Shown: positions 1 through 7,214 of the stretch, piece after piece
Numbering within the stretch: position 1 is the first letter of the stretch
How the letters are laid out: the number at the start of each line of letters is the position of its first letter
Assembly: GCA_021845645.1 (NCBI GenBank)
Contig: JAJZVM010000087.1
Location: forward strand, 1-16,621
Direction: 5' to 3'
DNA length: 16,621 bases
Origin: Bacillota bacterium
GTDB taxonomy: Bacteria; Bacillota_E; JAJZYS01; JAJYTV01
Program-made: the position numbers and the translations under genes
The notes under the pieces: model-generated
Databases searched by the model: none
What the model was told of the DNA's origin: nothing
Seen by the model: the letters and a program-made list of their open reading frames with translations, nothing else

Positions 1-321
1 CCTCCGTTTGGGCGCCGTCGCGGGCCGCCTGCCAGCAGGCGATGTGGGATGGGACGCAACGCTGCCCGCGGCCTATCTGATTTCGGCCACGGTGCCGAGA
101 TAGGCGTCCTCGCTGACCACCCTGCTCGCCACACACGCGGCGGGATTCACCGAACGTGTACACTCTGGAAGACGGGTGCCCATTCCTGGGGGACTGGCAT
201 GCTCGGGATCCGACGACCTGCGCTCAGGCGTTCCCCGGAGCGCCGACTGCGTGCAGTTCGGATTTGTGTTCTCCGGGAGGCGCCTCAGATCGGTCTGGCT
301 GCACCGCGCCATAGATGTGGG
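1..321. other. Left-edge stretch with no recognisable gene
   Basis: Both strands were read in all frames. The short open frames here have no recognisable motif, no good ribosome binding site and overlap each other antisense. I see no tRNA, repeat or insertion-sequence end. The stretch is probably intergenic or decayed sequence upstream of the two-gene module that starts at 376; what lies to the left is outside the window. Confidence 0.5.
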
Positions 322-351
322 TTGAGCGGGTAGACATCTACCTGCTACGAT
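322..351 (+). promoter_or_regulatory. Predicted sigma-A promoter of the RHH/nucleotidyltransferase module
   Basis: A -35 box TTGAGC (322-327) and a -10 box TACGAT (346-351) are separated by 18 bases. Transcription would start near 358, giving a very short leader before the Shine-Dalgarno sequence GGAGGTGATC at 364-373. Both boxes deviate from consensus, so this is a moderate-confidence call based on spacing and position. Confidence 0.45.
330..341. promoter_or_regulatory. Operator-like palindrome between -35 and -10
   Basis: GTAGACATCTAC is a 5-bp inverted repeat (GTAGA/TCTAC) around a two-base centre, lying inside the spacer of the predicted promoter. A partial third copy, CTGCTAC, follows at once and runs into the -10 box. 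Ribbon-helix-helix antitoxins are known to bind short repeats over their own promoter, so the first gene product is a natural candidate ligand. The binding itself is inferred. Confidence 0.4.
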
Positions 352-375
352 CGCGACAGGCTTGGAGGTGATCGT

Positions 376-690
376 GTGCCGAACAGGTATCGCCGCGGGA
401 CCGTCACCATCACCTTGCGCATCCCGGCGGAGTTGCGTGCCAGAGTCAGGCTTCAGGCGGCCGCCCGCGCGACATCTGTCAATCGCTACATCCGCGATCG
501 CCTCGAAGAGCAGACCGAGATGAACGTTGCAGCGATGCGGCAGCGCGTGCTCAATGCCTTGCGCGGGAGTCCAAGGCGTCGGCCAAGGGACCCGGGAGCT
601 CTCGTTGCGCTGGCCTGGAACACCCGCCAGCAGGTGCTGGGCGATCAGCGGTTCTTGCAGACTGGGCCCCGCGCCTGGAAGATCCTATGA
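376..690 (+). CDS. Small ribbon-helix-helix-like protein, probable antitoxin/regulator
   Basis: A 104-residue basic protein. The start is GTG at 376, chosen because a near-perfect Shine-Dalgarno sequence (GGAGGTGATC, 364-373) sits just upstream. Residues about 8-45 read as an Arc/CopG/HicB-type ribbon-helix-helix: a beta strand (TVTITLRIPAELRAR) followed by two helices ending in SVNRYIRDRLEEQ. The C-terminal half is arginine-rich and ends in an aromatic tail, as antitoxins often do where they wrap their partner. Its stop overlaps the start of the next gene by four bases (ATGA), so the two are translationally coupled. Such pairs typically encode a DNA-binding antitoxin and a nucleotidyltransferase toxin. 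The fold is fairly clear from sequence; the antitoxin role is inferred from context. Confidence 0.7.
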   Translation: MPNRYRRGTVTITLRIPAELRARVRLQAAARATSVNRYIRDRLEEQTEMNVAAMRQRVLNALRGSPRRRPRDPGALVALAWNTRQQVLGDQRFLQTGPRAWKIL

Positions 691-1268
691 CGGCTGAGGA
701 GTTCGTTCGTTACGTCAGAGATCCTGACCGGCTCGTCCGTCAGATCAGGGCGGAGGCAGCCATATCGGAGGAGCTCGGGCCCTCGGGACTTTGGCCCGTG
801 GTCGTCGGCGGTGCGGCGGTGGAGTTCTACACACGTGGCGCGTACACAACGGTGGACGTCGACATGATCGTGGAGGGTCTGGGCGCGATCGACCCCGTCT
901 TGCGTGCACTGGGCTTCTCGCGGCTTGCCGGTGCGGCTTACGGGCATGCCGCGCTGGACGTGGTGGTGGATCTCCCGCCCGAACCGCTGGTTGGCGACGC
1001 GGGACGGGTGGTCGGAGTGGACGTGGGTGGGCGCACAGCTCGCATCATCGGTCTTGAAGACATCATGGCGGATAGGCTGCGCACCGCTGTCTACTGGTCT
1101 GACAGTGCATCGAGGGAGTGGGCCGTGCAGATGATGGCGGCACAATGGGAGCACGTTGACTGGGCCTACCTGGATGAACTGGCAACGGGCGAGCAGCCGG
1201 CTTTCGCCGAGGCCCTGTCCGAGTGTCGCGACTTGGCGCAAAGCGTCGTGCGACGTGCTCCCGAATAG
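687..1268 (+). CDS. DUF6036-like nucleotidyltransferase, probable toxin partner
   Basis: A 193-residue protein starting at ATG 687, overlapping the stop of the preceding gene by four bases. Residues about 36-60 carry the pattern of minimal nucleotidyltransferases: a VVGGAAVEFYTRG stretch, then YTTVDVDMIVEG, giving a G-G followed by a D-x-D (DVD) metal-binding pair. The region around GLEDIMADRL further on matches the helix that follows the catalytic core in DUF6036/AbiEii-like proteins. Members of this superfamily transfer nucleotides to tRNA 3' ends or proteins, and several act as toxins paired with a small DNA-binding antitoxin. Substrate and toxicity cannot be read from sequence. A possible 6-bp stem (CCGAGT/ACTCGG, 1275-1293) follows the stop but lacks a T-run, so termination is unclear. 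Confidence 0.7.
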   Translation: MTAEEFVRYVRDPDRLVRQIRAEAAISEELGPSGLWPVVVGGAAVEFYTRGAYTTVDVDMIVEGLGAIDPVLRALGFSRLAGAAYGHAALDVVVDLPPEPLVGDAGRVVGVDVGGRTARIIGLEDIMADRLRTAVYWSDSASREWAVQMMAAQWEHVDWAYLDELATGEQPAFAEALSECRDLAQSVVRRAPE

Positions 1269-1435
1269 GCCTGTCCGAGTCCGAGCAACTCGGGCCAATG
1301 TGTCAGCGCATGGCTGCCAGGCACAGGTGGCGACGTCTCCACAATGGCAATCCTCGTTGCATGTGCTTGCGCCTCGGCTCTGGCCATCGCGAGCCCGTTG
1401 CGTCCGTAGAAACGGTGCCTCTGGACGAGGTTTCG

Positions 1436-1464
1436 TTGACCGCCCTGACGCCCTGTGTTACGCT
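1436..1464 (+). promoter_or_regulatory. Strong sigma-A promoter of the infC operon
   Basis: TTGACC (1436-1441) and TACGCT (1459-1464) are separated by exactly 17 bases, the optimal spacing. Transcription would start near 1471. It leaves a leader of about 130 nt before infC that contains an intrinsic terminator. From the module's stop at 1268 up to this promoter I see no gene. Confidence 0.7.
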
Positions 1465-1545
1465 ACCAAGCAAGCAGAAGCCCCGCCGCTTCTCACCCGG
1501 CGCGCCACACGGCAGCTACCCGGGTTGCAGGGAGAGATCCCGAAC

Positions 1546-1575
1546 CGGGAGGGGCATAAGCCCGTCCCGTTTTTT
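1546..1575 (+). terminator. Intrinsic terminator inside the infC leader
   Basis: A 10-bp stem with one internal mismatch, CGGGAGGGGC pairing with GCCCGTCCCG around an ATAA loop, is followed by six T. It lies between the promoter and the infC ribosome binding site, so it acts as an attenuator and not an end-of-operon terminator. Confidence 0.8.
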
Positions 1576-1587
1576 GCACTCTTTTTC

Positions 1588-1595
1588 GGAGGTGA
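1588..1595 (+). promoter_or_regulatory. infC ribosome binding site that decides an ATC start
   Basis: GGAGGTGA lies 6 bases before ATC at 1602. The first canonical start in frame (TTG 1614) would be 18 bases away. The in-frame TGA at 1593-1595 rules out any start upstream. The only codons left are CGT, CGA and ATC, so ATC is the best start. Confidence 0.75.
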
Positions 1596-1601
1596 CGTCG
1601 A

Positions 1602-2129
1602 ATCAGCAAGGACTTGAGGGTCAACGAGGAGATTCGTGTGCGCGAAGTGCGTGTCGTCACGCAGGAGGGCGAGCAGCTAGGGGTGTTTCCCATCCGTGAC
1701 GCGCTGCGCCTCGCCGCCGAGAGGAATCTCGATCTCGTCGAAGTGGCCCCGTCCGCGAAGCCGCCGGTCTGCCGCATCATGGACTACGGCCGTTACCGCT
1801 ACGAGCAGGCCAAGAAAGATCGTGAAGCGCGCAAGCGGCAGCACCAGGTGACGATCAAAGAGGTCAAGCTGAGGCCTCGCATCGACGACCACGACTTTGA
1901 GGTCAAGGCGCGCAACGCCGAGCGCTTCCTCAAGGACGGCGACCGCGTCAAGGCCACGATCATGTTCCGGGGACGCGAGATCGTCCATACGGACCTTGGC
2001 CGCGAGGTGCTGGACCGCCTGGTGACCTTCCTGCAGGATATCGCAACCGTGGAGCGGCCGCCCCGCGTCGAAGGGCGCAACATGATCATGTTCTTCGTTC
2101 CCAAGACGGATCACACAAAGGGTGCGTGA
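1602..2129 (+). CDS. infC: Translation initiation factor IF-3
   Basis: IF3 binds the 30S subunit, prevents premature joining of 50S and checks start codon and initiator tRNA. The 175-residue product has the normal length. It begins [15 protein letters not shown] (N-domain), carries the family signature [16 protein letters not shown], a lysine/arginine-rich linker helix ([11 protein letters not shown]) and the C-domain from about [16 protein letters not shown] on. The ATC start at 1602 is supported by Shine-Dalgarno spacing and by the ISKDL N-terminus seen in other Firmicutes IF3 proteins. Rare AUU/AUC starts let IF3 repress its own translation, a known feedback in Escherichia coli. First gene of infC-rpmI-rplT; rpmI follows after 2 bases. 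Confidence 0.97.
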   Translation: MSKDLRVNEEIRVREVRVVTQEGEQLGVFPIRDALRLAAERNLDLVEVAPSAKPPVCRIMDYGRYRYEQAKKDREARKRQHQVTIKEVKLRPRIDDHDFEVKARNAERFLKDGDRVKATIMFRGREIVHTDLGREVLDRLVTFLQDIATVERPPRVEGRNMIMFFVPKTDHTKGA

Positions 2130-2131
2130 GG

Positions 2132-2329
2132 ATGCCGAAGATGAAGACGAACCGGGCGGCGGCCAAGCGGTTCCGCCGCACCGGGAGCGGCCTGTTCAAG
2201 CGCTCGAAGAGCCATGCGCGCCACATCCTGACGAAGAAGGCGTCGAAGCGCATGTCCGACCTGCACCGCTACGCCTACGTCTCGAAGTCCGACCAGAAGC
2301 GGGTCGAGCGTCTGCTTCCGTACAACTAA
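2132..2329 (+). CDS. rpmI: 50S ribosomal protein L35
   Basis: A 65-residue, strongly basic protein with the standard N-terminus [14 protein letters not shown] and the family core [18 protein letters not shown]. It is part of the large ribosomal subunit. ATG at 2132 is chosen over an in-frame GTG at 2126 because it gives the canonical MPKMKT start. The gene begins 2 bases after the infC stop, so translation is probably coupled. The Shine-Dalgarno is weak (GAGG immediately upstream), consistent with coupling. Confidence 0.97.
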   Translation: MPKMKTNRAAAKRFRRTGSGLFKRSKSHARHILTKKASKRMSDLHRYAYVSKSDQKRVERLLPYN

Positions 2330-2344
2330 GGGGGTTTTGCCGCC

Positions 2345-2704
2345 ATGGCACGCATCAAGAAGGGTGTGACGGCGCACCGCCGCCACAAGAAGATCCTCAA
2401 GCTGGCGCGCGGGTACTGGGGTTCCCGTCACCGCCTGTTCCGCCCGGCCAACGAAGCCGTCATGCACGCCCTCTGGTACTCCTACCAGCACCGGCGTGAG
2501 CGCAAGGGCGACTTCCGCCGCCTCTGGATCGCGCGCATCAACGCGGCCTCGCGGGCGCAGGGCCTCAGCTACAGCCGCTTCATGAACGGCCTGAGGCGTG
2601 CCGGCGTCGAGATCAACCGCAAGCTGCTCGCGGATCTCGCGGTGCGGGACCAGCAGGCGTTCACCGCGCTCGTCGAGACCGCCAAGTCGAGCCTCGTCCG
2701 CTAG
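2345..2704 (+). CDS. rplT: 50S ribosomal protein L20
   Basis: A 119-residue protein of normal family length. It has the long basic N-terminal extension that reaches into 23S rRNA ([20 protein letters not shown], then [17 protein letters not shown]) and the globular C-domain with [13 protein letters not shown] and [21 protein letters not shown]20 is needed for early 50S assembly. In Bacillota it also represses its own operon by binding the infC leader, which fits the attenuator at 1546-1575. An AAGGGGG at 2328-2334 serves as ribosome binding site. The methyltransferase start follows 4 bases after the stop. Confidence 0.98.
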   Translation: MARIKKGVTAHRRHKKILKLARGYWGSRHRLFRPANEAVMHALWYSYQHRRERKGDFRRLWIARINAASRAQGLSYSRFMNGLRRAGVEINRKLLADLAVRDQQAFTALVETAKSSLVR

Positions 2705-2708
2705 GGCC

Positions 2709-3455
2709 GTGCTCAGCGCGGCAAGCCGCACATACCTGCGCGACGTGAGGCGCGGCCGGGTGACCGGCCGCGTTGTCGTCGAGGGGGCACGCCTCGTCGC
2801 GGAGGCGGTGTCTCGCTCGGCGTCGATCGAGCTGCTGCTCTGGTCGCCGCACCTCGTGTCGCGCCCCTTGCCGCGGGAAGACCTCATGCGCGTGCAGGGC
2901 CACCCCAAGGCGCAGGGCATCGCGGACGGCGAGATGGAGCGGCTCGCGCAGGGACCGTCACATCAGGGCGTGCTGGCTGTCGTGCGGCTGCCGGAGCATA
3001 CGCCGGAGGACTGCCTGCAGGGCGAGGGCTGGCTCGTGGTGCTGGACGGCGTGCAGGATCCTTGGAATTTCGGCGCGATCGCCCGCTCGGCGCGGGCGTT
3101 TGCCGCGAGCGGCATCTGGTACCGGCGAGGGGGGGCCGCACCCTGCTCGACGCGCGCGTACCGTGCGGCGGCCGGCGCCTTGCTGGACCTGCCCGTCGCC
3201 GCGGTCGAGGATCTGGAGGCGGAGCTCGGGCGGCAGGCGAGGCCCATTTTCGTGGCGGCCGCAGACGGGCAGCCGATCGCCCGGGACTGGCCGCCGCCCG
3301 GGGCCGGCGTCCTGGTGCTCGGCAACGAGGGGCAGGGCACGGCGATCGGCCTCGGCAGGCGGATCGCGATCCCGATGCGGCAGGGCAGCGAGTCGCTCAA
3401 TGTCGCGCAGGCCGCCGCGATCCTGTTGAGCCGGACGTACGCAGGGATGCTTTGA
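2709..3455 (+). CDS. TrmH/SpoU-family RNA 2'-O-ribose methyltransferase
   Basis: A 248-residue SPOUT methyltransferase that uses S-adenosylmethionine to methylate a ribose 2'-OH in tRNA or rRNA. The N-terminal part (about 1-90) is the L30-like substrate-binding domain, with VVVEGARLVAEAV and the SHQGVLAVV stretch. The knotted catalytic domain shows motif 1 DGVQDPWNFGAIARSARAF (asparagine and arginine present), motif 2 LVLGNEGQG and motif 3 IPMRQGSESLNVAQAAAILL. A SpoU methyltransferase between rplT and pheS is the usual Firmicutes order. GTG 2709 is chosen because it starts just after the rplT stop; the open frame extends further upstream only inside rplT. The exact RNA target is not readable, so no gene symbol is given. 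Confidence 0.9.
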   Translation: MLSAASRTYLRDVRRGRVTGRVVVEGARLVAEAVSRSASIELLLWSPHLVSRPLPREDLMRVQGHPKAQGIADGEMERLAQGPSHQGVLAVVRLPEHTPEDCLQGEGWLVVLDGVQDPWNFGAIARSARAFAASGIWYRRGGAAPCSTRAYRAAAGALLDLPVAAVEDLEAELGRQARPIFVAAADGQPIARDWPPPGAGVLVLGNEGQGTAIGLGRRIAIPMRQGSESLNVAQAAAILLSRTYAGML

Positions 3456-3480
3456 CAGCGTGCGCGGCCGCCAATATACT
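3452..3480 (+). promoter_or_regulatory. Near-consensus promoter of pheST, overlapping the upstream stop codon
   Basis: A perfect -35 TTGACA (3452-3457) and -10 TATACT (3475-3480) are separated by 17 bases. The TGA stop of the methyltransferase (3453-3455) is contained in the -35 box. Transcription would start near 3487, giving a leader of about 280 nt that holds the T-box. Confidence 0.85.
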
Positions 3481-3486
3481 TGCGTC

Positions 3487-3745
3487 GAGCAGCGATGACG
3501 GAGAGAGTAGCGGCGTGGGCGGCGCGCGACAGGGAAGGACGACGCGATTGAAAGCGTCCTGCGCGACGGCGCCGTGAAGTTCACTCCCGAGTTCCGCCTT
3601 GAAGCAGCAGTAGGGGCGGCGCATGTCCTCCGTGAGAGGGACGGCCGGGTGTCGGCCTGGCGGAGCGGGGCCTGCGGGCCCAATGCGGGTGGTACCGCGG
3701 AGTCTTTGGACTTCGTCCCAGATGGGGACGAGGTCCGTTTTGCTT
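3487..3745 (+). promoter_or_regulatory. T-box leader sensing uncharged tRNA-Phe
   Basis: The conserved T-box sequence CGGGTGGTACCGCG is at 3686-3699, directly before a strong terminator; its TGG side pairs with the free CCA end of uncharged tRNA to form the antiterminator. Near the 5' end, an AGAGAGTA stretch (about 3502-3509) resembles the conserved GA/AG-bulge region of stem I. The most likely specifier codon is TTC (Phe) at 3580-3582 in the context GAAGTTCACT; another TTC at 3592-3594 is an alternative. Phenylalanine identity agrees with the downstream genes. Known mechanism: uncharged tRNA-Phe promotes readthrough into pheST. The stem I pairing was not folded computationally. Confidence 0.9.
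3708..3741 (+). terminator. T-box terminator hairpin before pheS
   Basis: A 12-bp stem with one G-T pair: GGACTTCGTCCC pairs with GGGACGAGGTCC around a short loop, then GTTTT. It starts eight bases after the T-box sequence, in the mutually exclusive position expected for T-box attenuation. Confidence 0.88.
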
Positions 3746-3769
3746 GAGTGGGGCAGGGAGGCGGCGCCA

Positions 3770-4813
3770 TTGGCGGGCAGCAGTGTCGAGGAACTTCGGG
3801 AGAGTGCCCTTGCCGCGCTCGCGGCGGCGACGGACCTTGAGGGCATCCAGGCGGCGCGCACCGCGTGGCTTGGTCGCAAGGGGCCGATCGTCGACGCCCT
3901 GCGCTCGATCAAGGACGTGGCGCCCGAGGAGCGGCGGAGCTTGGGGCTCGCGTTGAACCAGCTGCGCGACGAGATCGAGGCCACGCTTGGCGAGCGCGAG
4001 CGCAGGCTCGAGGAGGAGGCCATGAGCCTGCGCCTCGCGCAGGAGCGGCTGGATGTCACCCTGCCCGGGCGGCCGCGGGCGGTCGGAGGGCCGCACCCTT
4101 TGCGCATGGCGGAGGCGGAGCTCGTGCACGTGTTGCGCGAGATCGGCTTCAGTGTTGCCCAGGGGCCCGAGGTGGAGAGCGAGCACCTCAACTTCGAGGC
4201 GCTCAACATTCCGGCGGACCACCCGGCGCGCGAGATGCAGGACACCTTCTACCTGAGCGATCTGCCGGGGCTGCTCCTGCGCACGCACACGTCGCCCGTC
4301 CAGGTGCGGGCCATGCGGGAGCATGCGCCGAACCCGCTGCGCGTCATCTGCCCGGGCCGCGTCTACAGGCGCGACGACGACGTCACCCATTCGCCCGTCT
4401 TCCATCAGATCGAGGGGCTGGCGGTCGGCGAGGGGATCGGCATGCACCATCTCAAGGCGACCTTGTACGAGTTCGCCCGGCGCCTGTTCGGCGCCGACGT
4501 GCGCCTGCGGCTGCGCCCAAGCTACTTCCCCTTCACCGAGCCGTCGGCGGAGCTCGACGTCGGCTGTCCGTTCTGCGGCGGCAAGGGTTGCCGCGTCTGC
4601 AAGGGCACCGGCTTCATCGAGGTGCTGGGCAGCGGCATGGTCCACCCGCACGTGCTGCGCGAGGGCGGCTACGACCCCGCGCGCTGCACGGGCTTCGCCT
4701 TCGGCCTCGGCATCGAGCGCACGGCGATGCTGCACTACGGCATCGACGACGTGCGCCTCCTCTACACGAGCGACTTGCGTTTTCTGAGCCAGTTCCAGGG
4801 ATCGGAGGCCTGA
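3770..4813 (+). CDS. pheS: Phenylalanyl-tRNA synthetase alpha subunit
   Basis: Catalytic subunit of the alpha2beta2 class II enzyme that charges tRNA-Phe. The open frame runs back through the T-box, but TTG 3770 with GGGAGG at 3756-3761 is the first sensible start, giving 347 residues, normal for PheS. The N-terminal coiled coil (about 1-90, ending in the LRDEIEATLGERERRLEEE region) precedes the core. Seen there are the HPL segment (GPHPLRMAEAEL), the motif 2 area (VFHQIEGLAVGEG), and motif 3 GFAFGLGIERTAML near residues 307-320. Two CxxC pairs (C266/C269 and C274/C277) form a probable zinc site, present in many but not all PheS proteins. pheT follows after 3 bases. Confidence 0.97.
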   Translation: MAGSSVEELRESALAALAAATDLEGIQAARTAWLGRKGPIVDALRSIKDVAPEERRSLGLALNQLRDEIEATLGERERRLEEEAMSLRLAQERLDVTLPGRPRAVGGPHPLRMAEAELVHVLREIGFSVAQGPEVESEHLNFEALNIPADHPAREMQDTFYLSDLPGLLLRTHTSPVQVRAMREHAPNPLRVICPGRVYRRDDDVTHSPVFHQIEGLAVGEGIGMHHLKATLYEFARRLFGADVRLRLRPSYFPFTEPSAELDVGCPFCGGKGCRVCKGTGFIEVLGSGMVHPHVLREGGYDPARCTGFAFGLGIERTAMLHYGIDDVRLLYTSDLRFLSQFQGSEA

Positions 4814-4816
4814 GAT

Positions 4817-7165
4817 GTGAAGGTGCCTTACAGCTGGCTTCAGCAGATCCTTCGCAGCCTGCCCGGGCCCGAGGCGGTGGCGCAGCTGCTCACCGCGCAG
4901 GGTCTCGAGGTGGAGGAGGTGTCCCGCCTCGGCCAAGGACTCGCAGGGGCCATGGTCGCGCGGGCGGAGGAGGTGTCGCAGCTGACGCCGCGCCTGTGGC
5001 GCGTTGTCCTCAGCACGGGCCGCGGCGAAGCGATCTGCGTCACCGGGGCGCCGAACGTGCATCCTGGCGCGATCGTCCCGTACGCGCCGCCGGGCAGCGT
5101 ACTGCCCGACGGCCGCACGCTCGGCCTCGCCGAGTTCCACGGCCAGGTTTCGCAGGGCATGCTCTTGTCGGCGGACGAGATCGGCATCGGCCCGGATCAC
5201 GACGGCATCCTGCTGCTGCCCCAAGACGCCCCGCTCGGCCAGGATCTGACGGAATATCTCGGGCTGCCGGAAGTCGTCTTCGACGTTGCGCTGACGCCCA
5301 GCTTCGCGCAGCATTGCCAGAACATCCTGGGCGTCGCGCGCGAACTGGCGGCGGCACTCGGGCTGCCCCTGCCCAGCGGCGCCAAGCCCTGGCAGCCTGC
5401 CACCACTGGGCAGGTGCCCACCGTGACGGCCGATCCGTCGCTTTGTCCGCTCTACCTTGGCGCGCGACTCGTGCGCGGCGACGAGCGGCCGACGCCGCTT
5501 TACGTGCAGCGCATGCTCTGGGCGGCGGGCATGCGCCCGCTCATCCCTGTCGTGGACCTGACGAACTACGTGATGCTCGAGATGGGACAGCCCCTGCATC
5601 CCTTCGCCCTGGGGCGCCTTGCGGGCGGCATCGCCGTGCGCTCGGCGAGGCCCGGCGAGGAGATCGAGACGCTCGACGGCGTGGTGCGGGTCCTGGCAGA
5701 AGGGGACATCGTCATCGCCGACCGGGAGGGTCCTGTCGCGCTCGCGGGGATGATGGGCTCGGCGCGCGCTGAGGTCTCGGCCGACACCGCAGAGGTCTTC
5801 CTGGAGGCTGCGCTGTTCAGGCCAGGCGCGATCGCGTCCGCGATGCGGCGGCTCGGCCTGCGCAGCGAGGCGGCGCAGCGCTTCGCCCACGGCCTGCCCG
5901 GCAGCCTGCCGGCGCGGGCCATGCGCCGCATGGCGGAGCTATTGCCGGAAATCGGCTGGCAGATGGCGCCGGGTGCGGTCCAGGCGGGGCAGGAGCCGCA
6001 GCCGCCGGGCCCGATCGACGTCGACCCGCTGTACGTGCAGGGCCTGCTCGGTATCGACCTCGGCCCAGAGGAACAGGTTCATGCCCTGGCGATGCTCGGC
6101 TTCACGGCCGAGCGCAAGGGCGCGAGGCTGGCCGTCACCCCGCCGTACTGGCGCATCGACGTGGCCGAACCCTGGGACGTCGCCGAGGAGGTGCTGCGCT
6201 CGGTCGGCATCGACCGACTGCCCGAGACCTTGCCTCCCCTCGCGCCCAGGGTGGCGGAACCGCCGCTCTACGCGTTCGGCGTCGAGGCCCTCGCGGCGTT
6301 CGAGGCGGGCGGCTACCGCGACGCCTTGAGCTACTCGCTCTGCGATCCCGGGGAGCTCCTGCTGCTCGGCAGGCCGGCGGAGGTGGAGATCGCGAATCCG
6401 CTCTCGGGCGACATGCAGGCACTGCGCACCACGCTCTGGCAGGGCCTCCTGCAGGCAGTGCGGCACAACCTCGCGCGCGGCCGGCAGGAGATCGCGCTCT
6501 GCGAGGCGGGCCGGGTCTTCCACCGCAAGGGCGACGAGGTGGCGGAGGAGGAGAGGATCGCTCTGGTGCTCTCGGGCACGCGAGTGCCGTTCGGACGTTT
6601 CGATGCCGAGAGCGTCGACTTCTTCTCGCTCAAGGGGGATGTGGAGGCGGCGCTCGGCCGTCTGCGCATCGGCGGGCTGAGTTTCGTCCCGAGCGCTGAT
6701 CCAGCCCTGCACCCCGGCCGGCAGGCGGAGGTCCTGAGCGGCGACGTGAAGCTCGGCGTGCTCGGCGAACTTCATCCGGCCGTCGCGGCGCGACTCGACA
6801 TCGGACAGCGGGTCTGGCTCGCCGAATTGAGTAGCGCAGCGCTGTTGGAGGTCCGCACGACCCCGCAGGCCACTGCCTTGCCGCGCTTTCCGGCTTTGAT
6901 CAGGGATCTTGCAGTTGTTGTCGATCAAGCAGTACCCTATGGGCGGTTGCGGCAGGTGTTGCGCGCGGCGCTCGGTGAGTGGCTGATCGCCGAAACGCTG
7001 TTCGATGTGTTCACGGGACCGCCGGTGCCGGACGGAAAGAAGAGTCTGGCCCTGCGGCTGACCCTGCAGAGCGCCGAACGTACGCTGACCGAGGCGGATG
7101 CCGAGGCGGCGCTCGCACGGGCGCTCCGGGCCCTCGGGGAACAGTGTGGTGCGCAGCGGCGCTAG
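4817..7165 (+). CDS. pheT: Phenylalanyl-tRNA synthetase beta subunit
   Basis: Partner of PheS: binds tRNA-Phe and edits misacylated Tyr-tRNA. It has 782 residues, typical length. GTG 4817 is chosen for its GGAGG at 4804-4808 and the standard N-terminus KVPYSWLQ. Domain order: B1, then the EMAP-type OB fold (about 40-150, with CVTGAPNVHPG and SQGMLLSADEIG), the B3/B4 editing region (about 200-370, with VVDLTNYVMLEMGQPLHPF), the B5 domain (about 395-465, with YWRIDVAEPWDVAEEVLR), B6/B7, and the C-terminal ferredoxin-fold anticodon-binding domain from about 690 (PRFPALIRDLAVVVD to the end). It forms one transcript with pheS. No terminator is visible before the next gene, so readthrough into gdhA is possible. 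Confidence 0.97.
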   Translation: MKVPYSWLQQILRSLPGPEAVAQLLTAQGLEVEEVSRLGQGLAGAMVARAEEVSQLTPRLWRVVLSTGRGEAICVTGAPNVHPGAIVPYAPPGSVLPDGRTLGLAEFHGQVSQGMLLSADEIGIGPDHDGILLLPQDAPLGQDLTEYLGLPEVVFDVALTPSFAQHCQNILGVARELAAALGLPLPSGAKPWQPATTGQVPTVTADPSLCPLYLGARLVRGDERPTPLYVQRMLWAAGMRPLIPVVDLTNYVMLEMGQPLHPFALGRLAGGIAVRSARPGEEIETLDGVVRVLAEGDIVIADREGPVALAGMMGSARAEVSADTAEVFLEAALFRPGAIASAMRRLGLRSEAAQRFAHGLPGSLPARAMRRMAELLPEIGWQMAPGAVQAGQEPQPPGPIDVDPLYVQGLLGIDLGPEEQVHALAMLGFTAERKGARLAVTPPYWRIDVAEPWDVAEEVLRSVGIDRLPETLPPLAPRVAEPPLYAFGVEALAAFEAGGYRDALSYSLCDPGELLLLGRPAEVEIANPLSGDMQALRTTLWQGLLQAVRHNLARGRQEIALCEAGRVFHRKGDEVAEEERIALVLSGTRVPFGRFDAESVDFFSLKGDVEAALGRLRIGGLSFVPSADPALHPGRQAEVLSGDVKLGVLGELHPAVAARLDIGQRVWLAELSSAALLEVRTTPQATALPRFPALIRDLAVVVDQAVPYGRLRQVLRAALGEWLIAETLFDVFTGPPVPDGKKSLALRLTLQSAERTLTEADAEAALARALRALGEQCGAQRR

Positions 7166-7214
7166 GTCGTCAAAAAGTTGGCCGGCGGATATGCCGTGAC
7201 CAGGAGGAGATACC

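Larger units (their letters stand above)
1471..1601 (+). promoter_or_regulatory. Structured infC leader with attenuator (L20-leader-like)
   Basis: The leader between the promoter and infC is rich in complementary segments. These include the palindrome ACCCGGGT near 1518-1525, which can compete for the AACCGGGA arm of the terminator at 1543-1550, plus CACCCGG near 1495. Firmicutes control infC-rpmI-rplT by premature termination, with ribosomal protein L20 binding the leader RNA. The same layout here (promoter, alternative pairing, terminator, then infC) makes L20 autoregulation the best guess. I cannot confirm the L20-binding fold by eye, so the arrangement is seen and the ligand is inferred. 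Confidence 0.6.

Noticed and set aside
1273..1295. Hairpin after the nucleotidyltransferase gene as a terminator
   Set aside because: The 6-bp stem CCGAGT/ACTCGG is not followed by a T-run, so it is not a convincing intrinsic terminator.
3865..5772. 635-codon plus-strand frame overlapping pheS and pheT
   Set aside because: It is an alternate reading of the same DNA, rich in alanine, arginine and glycine, with no recognisable domain.
3581..5890. Long minus-strand open frame (769 codons) antisense to pheS and pheT
   Set aside because: It is a GC-driven shadow: composition is dominated by arginine, alanine, histidine and aspartate, with no family motif, and the plus strand carries unmistakable PheS and PheT.
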